Below, in pieces: positions 13,705 through 18,111 of a stretch of DNA of 18,111 bases. Both the position numbers and the translations under genes were made by a program. The notes under the pieces are model-generated. The model had not been told where the DNA came from. It searched no databases and saw nothing but the letters and a program-made list of their open reading frames with translations. Location: NCBI GenBank assembly GCA_035541735.1, contig DATKMS010000322.1:1-18111 (forward strand). The letters are read 5' to 3'. The stretch is from DATKMS01 sp035541735. Its GTDB lineage: Bacteria > Desulfobacterota > Binatia > HRBIN30. Position 1 is the stretch's first letter; each line of letters begins with the position of its first letter.

Positions 13705-14839
13705 TCACTCGTCGACGGCGCCTGCGGGTTCAAAATCCACCTCGATGGCAGAGTGGTCACTCAGCCCCGCCTCGCGCAGCGAATGCAGGTACTGACAGCG
13801 AACTGCGTTGAGGTCGCGGGAGGCGAAGACGTGGTCGAAACGGCGTCCAATCTGGCGTTCCTTGCCCTTCCAGTACCAACTGAACCCGCGCTCTGGCGGG
13901 ACCTGATACCCATGGCACCTTCGATACACATCAGTAAGGTCAAACTTCGCGAGTCCCTTGAGTACGTTGCGTTCGCCCAGGTCCTAACGTTTATTGCGAT
14001 CTTCGAGTGGTGTCTCGCCGGTCGGGTCCTGACCCCACGTCACCAGACAGCCATCGGACGTCTCCACTTGAGGACTGTTGAAGTCACCGCAAAGGATGCG
14101 CGGGCGAGGGCACGAGCAGGCAAGACGCCGGTAGATGCCCTCGAACATCTTTGTCTTCGTCTTCCAACCGTTTGTCACGTCGGGAGGAACGTGGGCTGTG
14201 TGGAGTTCAATTGCCCCCCAGGGACTCTCGATCACCGCTGATAGCAGGCCGCTCGGGCCAAGGAACCGGGAAGCCGTCGGGTGGTAGCGCGGTCACGGGC
14301 CAGCGGCTGGCGATCAATTCGCCATATTGGCGCGGCCCGGCGAGAGACGAGAGGTCCGCCGCGAGGCTGAAGCTATCGGTGCTGTGACCAAGGCCGATGC
14401 CGGCCAATTCCTCCTTGAGTCCTGGTGTCGCTTTCAAGCGGACCTCTTGGAGGGCCACGATATCCGATCGGCGCTCGCTGAGCGCCGTGACCTGGTTGTG
14501 CAGCTGCTCCTGCTCCACCCTGCCGTGCACATTCCACGAAACCAGCCGAAGGGTTTGCCCTCCGCTAGTAGCTTGTGGCCGGTCGTAGAGATCGGCCAAC
14601 ATCTTGTAGGCCTCATCGATCTCCGTGCGGGATCGATGACCCACAAGACGACCGAACCGATAGCCGAGGTTGTGCCAGGTCAGGTGCTGAAGTGTGCTCT
14701 CGGCGTAGATCTCGCCGCGCACCGTCGCGTCCTCCCAACCCGCTTGGAACTGCCCCCGACGGCGCTCGTCGGGCGGGTCACGGTCGTCTCGCTCAAAGTG
14801 CAACCGTCCGAACAGTTGTGCGACTTCGTTGGTTGTCAT
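13705..14839 (-). pseudogene. Endonuclease/exonuclease/phosphatase (EEP) family nuclease, disrupted
   Basis: Three pieces together make one EEP-fold protein. Piece 1 (from the ATG at 14839) has an N-terminal extension of about 95 residues, then LRLVSWNVHG (Asn103) and IVALQEVR (metal-binding Glu132). Near 14250 one extra base shifts the frame; the fold continues in another frame as LLSAVIESPWGAIELHTAHV, then RILCGDFNSP. An in-frame TAG at 13984-13986 interrupts this, after which the same frame continues with LGERNVLKGLAKFDLTDVYR, RRFDHVFAS and the terminal SDHSAIEV. All key residues survive in the composite, so decay is recent or due to sequence error. EEP proteins cut DNA or RNA or remove phosphates; the substrate here is unknown. 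The start is six codons inside the cassette boundary. Confidence 0.75.
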
Positions 14840-14854
14840 CGCTGGCTCCGCGTC

Positions 14855-14917
14855 GCCGAACGCTCAGCGTTCACCCGCGCGCCGCTTCGGCGCGTCGGGT
14901 GGAACGGTCTGTTCGGC
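14855..14917 (-). other. Integron attC site (hypothetical cassette gene 14864-15316)
   Basis: A 63-bp palindrome. On the minus strand it runs from GCCGAAC (14917-14911) to GTTCGGC (14861-14855). Inner arms CACCCG-CGCGCCG and CGGCGCG-TCGGGTG fold with a tiny loop. The boxes use GTTCGGC rather than GTTAGGC. The stop of the neighbouring gene (14864-14866) lies inside it. Confidence 0.85.
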
Positions 14918-15316
14918 CTGGTTTAGAAGGTCGGCAACGTCGCGAATCACCGCATCGAGTCGCCGATTAGCGAGTGACCGCTGCGGATACTGATGCCCGG
15001 CCCGCTGCGCGTTCGCACTCGTGTTGAACATCCCGATCACCCGAGCTTTCGTCCATCGCTTGTCAAGCGTGAGTGGCGAGATCGCGCTCAATTCGGGATA
15101 CAGCACCCAGCCCTCGCCGCGCGCGTCAACGATCTTGAACGTGCGGTCAGACGGAACATCCCTTTTGCCCAAGCGGCGCTCGAATTGTTGCAGATTTCCG
15201 CCAGCCACGAGTTCGCCATCGACGTCGCAGATGATTGGAAAGCACGGCCGGCGGAACACGCATTTCAATTCGCCCATTGCCCATGAGTACCACGGCTCAT
15301 GGGGCGAACGGAACAT
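14864..15316 (-). CDS. Cassette-encoded hypothetical protein
   Basis: A protein of about 150 residues with no recognised family. It has an N-terminal beta-rich half (GELKCVFRRPCFPIICDVDG, ELVAGGNLQQFERR, FKIVDARGEGWVLYPEL) and a helical C-terminal half (RRLDAVIRDVADLLNQAEQ); a soluble cytoplasmic protein is likely. The start is uncertain: ATG at 15314-15316 is 13 bases after GGGAGG, a TTG at 15325 is only 4 bases after it, and ATG at 15277 is internal. The tail TVPPDAPKRRAGER is translated attC, because the stop lies inside the site. The frame extends upstream to 15469, but that part crosses the preceding attC. Confidence 0.6.
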   Translation of the reverse strand: MFRSPHEPWYSWAMGELKCVFRRPCFPIICDVDGELVAGGNLQQFERRLGKRDVPSDRTFKIVDARGEGWVLYPELSAISPLTLDKRWTKARVIGMFNTSANAQRAGHQYPQRSLANRRLDAVIRDVADLLNQAEQTVPPDAPKRRAGER

Positions 15317-15342
15317 GCGGTGCAACGAACCTCCCTGCTGGC

Positions 15343-15410
15343 GCCTAACGCGCATGTAGAGCGGCGAGGGGCACGAAGCGCCCGGCCGTCCGCTCGACCA
15401 GCTGTTCGGC
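15343..15410 (-). other. Integron attC site (PD-(D/E)XK-like gene cassette)
   Basis: A 68-bp palindrome. On the minus strand it runs from GCCGAAC (15410-15404) to GTTAGGC (15349-15343). Inner arms GAGCGG...CCGCTC pair around a GC-rich centre. The two boxes differ in type, as expected when neighbouring cassettes have different starting hexamers. Confidence 0.8.
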
Positions 15411-15481
15411 GGCGGCGGCGCGGGTGCGGCCACTCGACCAGCCGCGAGAAGGGAACGTCGGAGTGGCAAGGCGCGTCGCCA

Positions 15482-16291
15482 TCATCCCTGCGCGGCAGGA
15501 CTCTTGCCTTGGTGGGAAGCCCACTCGAGATACGCGTTGCGTGCGCTGCTGTGCTGACCATGGGTTGATGGCGGCTGCTTCGCCAGGAAAGCGTTGAACT
15601 GCTGTCGATCACCAAGGTCGATGCCGGCGGCCTTCATGGTACTGACGCGGTTTTGGTAGTGATAGATGGTGCGCTCAGAACGACCCGTGGTACGAAGATA
15701 TGATGGGAAGGGCTCATCCGAGGCCGCCGGATTCGCGTGGCGAGGACCCCGTGGCCCCCGAGCTGATGGCGCCTGCGCTGGCGTCGATTCCTTGAGCTGT
15801 TGGGCAGCCTGGGCGTACAACTGTAGGGTGCGCAGCGTGTCATCAGCGAGGTAGGCGCTGTCGTGCTTGAATTGCTCCACGATCTCCACCAGCAGCTTGC
15901 GGAAATCCCATAGTTCCACGCCGGCAGCGTCTGCCTGATCTTCGGCTTGGTCGTCCCAACCCCAAGTGACGATGACCTGTTGGTAGTCGCCTGGCTCAAA
16001 GCCATGTTCTCGCAGAGTGGCGCGCACTTCTGGTGGACCAAACTTGCGCTTCACAAAGAAGCCCACCGTTCGACGCTGCGTTGGCCCACCGGTTCTCGTC
16101 TTGAGAGACGAGGCGTCGAAGGGCCTGCCGCTGAGCTTTGCGAATCCGGATGAGATGCTGACGCTCGTTTCGATGTGGTAGCGGAGCCCAGTCTTGGGGT
16201 CGATGGCCAGCAGATCGATCTCGAAGCCGCCCGCGCAGCGGATATTCGGGATTGTGGCCCATTGACGGATGTACCGGCAATATGACTCCAC
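15482..16291 (-). CDS. Cassette-encoded protein with possible PD-(D/E)XK nuclease-like N-terminal domain
   Basis: A 269-residue protein (from the GTG at 16291). GGFEIDLLAIDPKTGLRYHIE (about 21-41) resembles the D...E-x-x core of PD-(D/E)XK nucleases, but the usual Lys is replaced (IETS), so activity is doubtful. A second part has VIVTWGWDDQAE and VELWDFRKLLVEIVEQF. After a Pro/Ala-rich linker (about 170-195) the C-terminal part (RSERTIYHYQNRVSTMKAAG) is helical and looks like a small SAM-like or core-binding DNA-binding domain. The start is uncertain: CTG at 16310-16312 has a perfect AGGAGG six bases upstream (16319-16324) and would add seven residues, whereas the GTG at 16291 has no good ribosome site. 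No known family is assigned with confidence. Confidence 0.6.
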   Translation of the reverse strand: MESYCRYIRQWATIPNIRCAGGFEIDLLAIDPKTGLRYHIETSVSISSGFAKLSGRPFDASSLKTRTGGPTQRRTVGFFVKRKFGPPEVRATLREHGFEPGDYQQVIVTWGWDDQAEDQADAAGVELWDFRKLLVEIVEQFKHDSAYLADDTLRTLQLYAQAAQQLKESTPAQAPSARGPRGPRHANPAASDEPFPSYLRTTGRSERTIYHYQNRVSTMKAAGIDLGDRQQFNAFLAKQPPSTHGQHSSARNAYLEWASHQGKSPAAQG

Positions 16292-16386
16292 GATTCGCTC
16301 AGTTGTCTCCAGGGCGGCCCTCCTGTGCCCCTATCTTGCTCGCCATAGATCGTGAATACAGGCTGAGGCAGATGCAGTCTCGCCAC

Positions 16387-16483
16387 GCCGAACGCCGGCG
16401 CTCAGCCGCGCGGGCCGCTCCCTTCCGGCTCCGGGCGTCCGAACGGCTGCGCGGCCCGCGTCGGCTGCAGCGGCTTGTTCGGC
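16387..16483 (-). other. Integron attC site (glutamine amidotransferase-like cassette)
   Basis: A 97-bp palindrome. On the minus strand it runs from GCCGAAC (16483-16477) to GTTCGGC (16393-16387). Arms GCCGCGCGGGCCG...CGGCCCGCG-TCGGCTG are long. The reading frame of the neighbouring gene runs through most of the site and stops at 16402-16404. Confidence 0.85.
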
Positions 16484-17184
16484 AGTGTCCCCGCGCTGGC
16501 GGTGACGAACGCCCTGAACAGCGGGTGCGGCTGCTGTGGGGTTGAGGAGAGCTGCGGAACGAAGAGCGTTGCGATGTAGAACGGGTGCCCGGTGAGCGTG
16601 ACGATGCGAGGCTCGCGACTTGCGCCTTCGCCGGAGATGGTGAGACCCGCGCGCTCGAGCGCCGGTATGTAGGTCGCGGCGAGGCCGAAGGAGCAGCGGT
16701 ATTCTTCCGTGACCTCTTCGGCCCCGTAGTACGATGCTGCGGTCGATCCGGGCTTGAGGAAAACAGCCGCGCGTTGGCCCGAGAGCGAGCAGGTAAGTGG
16801 CTCGATAACGAGTTCAGCGGCGTGTGGCTCGTACTCGGCGTGCGCGGCCTTCTGAAGGCCGAGAACGTTTCGGGCGAACTCCAGGATGACGTGTTGGAAG
16901 CCGCCGCACGTGCCAAGAAGGGGCCTTGCTCTCTCTCTTGGGTAGCGGATGGCGCGAAGGGCTCCGTCGACGCTCCGATACGGACTTCCCGGAGCAACGA
17001 GGAAACCCGCGAAGGACTCAAGTGGCATCTCAAGACGGGCGTGAGTGGGCAGCCAGCTCGCCTCGACGTCGACGCCAAGCTCAGTGGCGGCGTGGGATAG
17101 TCCTGCCTCGGTGGCAACGTGAGTTGGACGGGACGCATCGAAGTCGCCGATGATCCCGATCGGGATGGATTTCTCACTCTCCAT
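16402..17184 (-). CDS. CTP synthase C-terminal-region-like class I glutamine amidotransferase
   Basis: A 260-residue GATase1-like protein related to the CTP synthase C-terminal domain, of the family in which some members carry selenocysteine at the nucleophile. The nucleophile elbow is GTCGGFQH (Cys about 92), followed by EFARNVLGL, EYEPHAAEL, PLTCSLSGQ and EYRCSFGL, then LTGHPFYIATLFVPQ. The usual C-terminal His-x-Glu of active amidotransferases (FHPE) is absent, replaced by FVPQL, so glutaminase activity is doubtful. The ATG at 17182-17184 lies nine bases from the attC end, leaving no room for a promoter. The last 25 or so residues (NKPLQPTRAAQPFG...) are translated attC, not part of the fold. 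Confidence 0.85.
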   Translation of the reverse strand: MESEKSIPIGIIGDFDASRPTHVATEAGLSHAATELGVDVEASWLPTHARLEMPLESFAGFLVAPGSPYRSVDGALRAIRYPRERARPLLGTCGGFQHVILEFARNVLGLQKAAHAEYEPHAAELVIEPLTCSLSGQRAAVFLKPGSTAASYYGAEEVTEEYRCSFGLAATYIPALERAGLTISGEGASREPRIVTLTGHPFYIATLFVPQLSSTPQQPHPLFRAFVTASAGTLPNKPLQPTRAAQPFGRPEPEGSGPRG

Positions 17185-17192
17185 TGGTTGCC

Positions 17193-17257
17193 GCCGAACG
17201 CCTGTTTTCAGCGGCGCGCGTCTTTATCGCGCGTCCGCTGGAAAACTCTTGTTCGGC
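17193..17257 (-). other. Integron attC site (membrane protein cassette)
   Basis: A 65-bp palindrome. On the minus strand it runs from GCCGAAC (17257-17251) to GTTCGGC (17199-17193). The arms are very regular: TTTTCAGCGG(C)GCGCG and CGCGCGTCCGCTGGAAAA with one extra base on one side. This is one of the clearest sites in the window. Confidence 0.9.
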
Positions 17258-17295
17258 CAGATTGTGCCTCGTGGGTATGACGTTCCTACCCGGTT

Positions 17296-17901
17296 TCATT
17301 CGCCTTGGATGTGCATCGTTTGCTCCCAATATCCGGGTCTCCCGTCGCCCCGGAAGAGCACGGACACAAGTACGCCGAGCGTTACTAGGACCGAGGAGCA
17401 GGCCCAATCCTGGAAGCTAACGAGCGCGCTGGCTTCGGGTTTACTCAGCCACCTCGCTCCCGCGAATCCGATCCCGACGAAAACCCCCTCGCCAACTAGC
17501 AACAGCGAGAGCACATCCCGGTATGCCGTCGTCTGCCTCCCCGTCGCCGAGAAGCCGAGCGCGACCCCGGCGAGCAGGCCGAGGCTGCCGCCGAGCGCCG
17601 GCGGGAGGAGGAAGCCGGCAGCCCCTAGAACGAGGACTTGGCCCCAGCCATTGACCCCACACCAATGGGCGGCTTGGAGTGTGACGGCGAAGAGTCCACC
17701 AAGAGCAGCTCCGCCTTGGGACGGGAAAAGTTGCGGGCTGATCATAGCGACTGCCACAATGGTGGCGAGAGAGATGGGGAGCCGCAGCCGCCGTGAGTGC
17801 GCGAGGTGCCGGCCGTGCTGCCGCAGCGCGACGATGAGTGGCACCGAAACAAGGATTCCGCCCACTGCCATGGCGAGGACGAAGTGGTCGTACGGCTTCA
17901 T
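17296..17901 (-). CDS. Cassette-encoded multi-pass membrane protein
   Basis: A 201-residue hydrophobic protein of unknown function. About six membrane segments are likely: near residues 7-25 (FVLAMAVGGILVSVPLIV), 42-58, 65-82, 86-117 (two segments rich in Gly and Leu), 128-150 and 165-184 (SSVLVTLGVLVSVLF). Short basic loops lie between (RQHGRHLAHSRRLR). No signature motif was recognised. The ATG at 17899-17901 has only a weak ribosome site. A 6-bp dyad, CGTTTG-GCT-CAAACG (17955-17969), lies in the leader, whose meaning is unknown. It is the first complete cassette from the right edge. Confidence 0.65.
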   Translation of the reverse strand: MKPYDHFVLAMAVGGILVSVPLIVALRQHGRHLAHSRRLRLPISLATIVAVAMISPQLFPSQGGAALGGLFAVTLQAAHWCGVNGWGQVLVLGAAGFLLPPALGGSLGLLAGVALGFSATGRQTTAYRDVLSLLLVGEGVFVGIGFAGARWLSKPEASALVSFQDWACSSVLVTLGVLVSVLFRGDGRPGYWEQTMHIQGE

Positions 17902-17993
17902 GTCTCAAGACATCGGTCGAACCCGTGCGGCAATTCATCTTGGCAGACGCAAATCGTTTGGCTCAAACGGAAGCGACTCCATTCCTTGGCACC

Positions 17994-18057
17994 GCCGAAC
18001 GCCGCCGGTCAGCCGCGCGCCGCTCTGGGCGCGTCGGCTGCAGCGGCTCTGTTCGGC
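17994..18057 (-). other. Integron attC site (cassette cut by right window edge)
   Basis: A 64-bp palindrome. On the minus strand it runs from GCCGAAC (18057-18051) to GTTCGGC (18000-17994). Arms CAGCCGCGCGCC...GGGCGCG-TCGGCTG pair almost fully. It closes a further cassette whose gene lies to the right of the window. Confidence 0.88.
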
Positions 18058-18070
18058 CTGCCCTCGTCGT

Positions 18071-18100
18071 CGTACCCGTACTCGTACTCGTACCCGTACG
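18071..18100. repeat. Short hexanucleotide tandem repeat (CGTACY)
   Basis: About five copies of a six-base unit CGTACC/CGTACT occur next to the last attC. On the minus strand all three frames are open through it (for example alternating Tyr-Gly/Tyr-Glu or Arg-Val). Whether it is the end of a cassette gene or non-coding cannot be decided at the window edge. Confidence 0.6.
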
Positions 18101-18111
18101 CGGCTGTTTGC

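Noticed and set aside
13978..13990. CCTAACG resembling an attC box inside the EEP nuclease region
   Set aside because: No partner box or palindrome nearby; it is in the middle of the gene and simply contains the premature TAG.
18058..18111. Tyr/Glu-repeat or Arg/Val-repeat protein end at the right edge
   Set aside because: All three frames are open through a short tandem repeat, so coding cannot be shown from 54 bases.
1..18111. CRISPR array, tRNA or rRNA genes
   Set aside because: No regularly spaced identical repeats and no tRNA or rRNA-like segments were seen; the recurring palindromes differ in sequence and fit attC instead.

Overview
The window is GC-rich bacterial DNA of uncertain taxonomy. 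The left-hand genes (acyl-CoA, alpha/beta-hydrolase and SDR enzymes) suit a metabolically versatile proteobacterium or Desulfobacterota-like lineage, but nothing fixes the genus.

Positions 1-3854 look like ordinary chromosome. They hold the 5' end of an enoyl-CoA hydratase gene (minus), a VapB/VapC-type toxin-antitoxin pair (plus), an alpha/beta-hydrolase (minus) and, divergent from it, a second alpha/beta-hydrolase tightly followed by a short-chain dehydrogenase (plus).

From about 3870 to the right edge the window is an integron gene-cassette array (or a CALIN-type cluster) read on the minus strand. Nine attC sites are complete or split by an insertion and one more is truncated. Each is a 60-100 bp imperfect palindrome bounded by GTTRRRY-like and RYYYAAC-like boxes. 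They lie just 3' of short, unrelated minus-strand genes: membrane proteins, a CTP-synthase-like glutamine amidotransferase, a possible nuclease-fold protein, a hypothetical protein, a broken EEP nuclease, an amidase, a DUF4160/DUF2442 pair, a small membrane protein, HicA/HicB, a secreted hypothetical protein, and a broken 2H-phosphoesterase with no attC behind it. The cassettes point away from the right edge, so an integrase gene, if present, should lie beyond 18111. No intI is visible here.

Two attC sites are interrupted by IS110-superfamily elements of the IS1111 type (about 6174-7628 and 8260-12148). Both have DEDD transposases on the plus strand, opposite to the cassettes. Each has a 3' non-coding stretch that looks like a guide (bridge/seek) RNA and contains a short copy of the attC sequence flanking that same element. 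The second element carries a group IIC intron with its own reverse transcriptase (about 8278-10198), inserted directly after the left inverted repeat. The result is a three-level nest: intron inside insertion sequence inside attC.

Several genes are decaying: a 2H phosphoesterase with two compensating frameshifts and a lost C-terminus, an EEP nuclease with a frameshift and an in-frame stop, and an intron RT whose conserved C-terminus is in another frame. The most rewarding parts are the paired attC-targeting elements with their putative guide RNAs and the nested intron.
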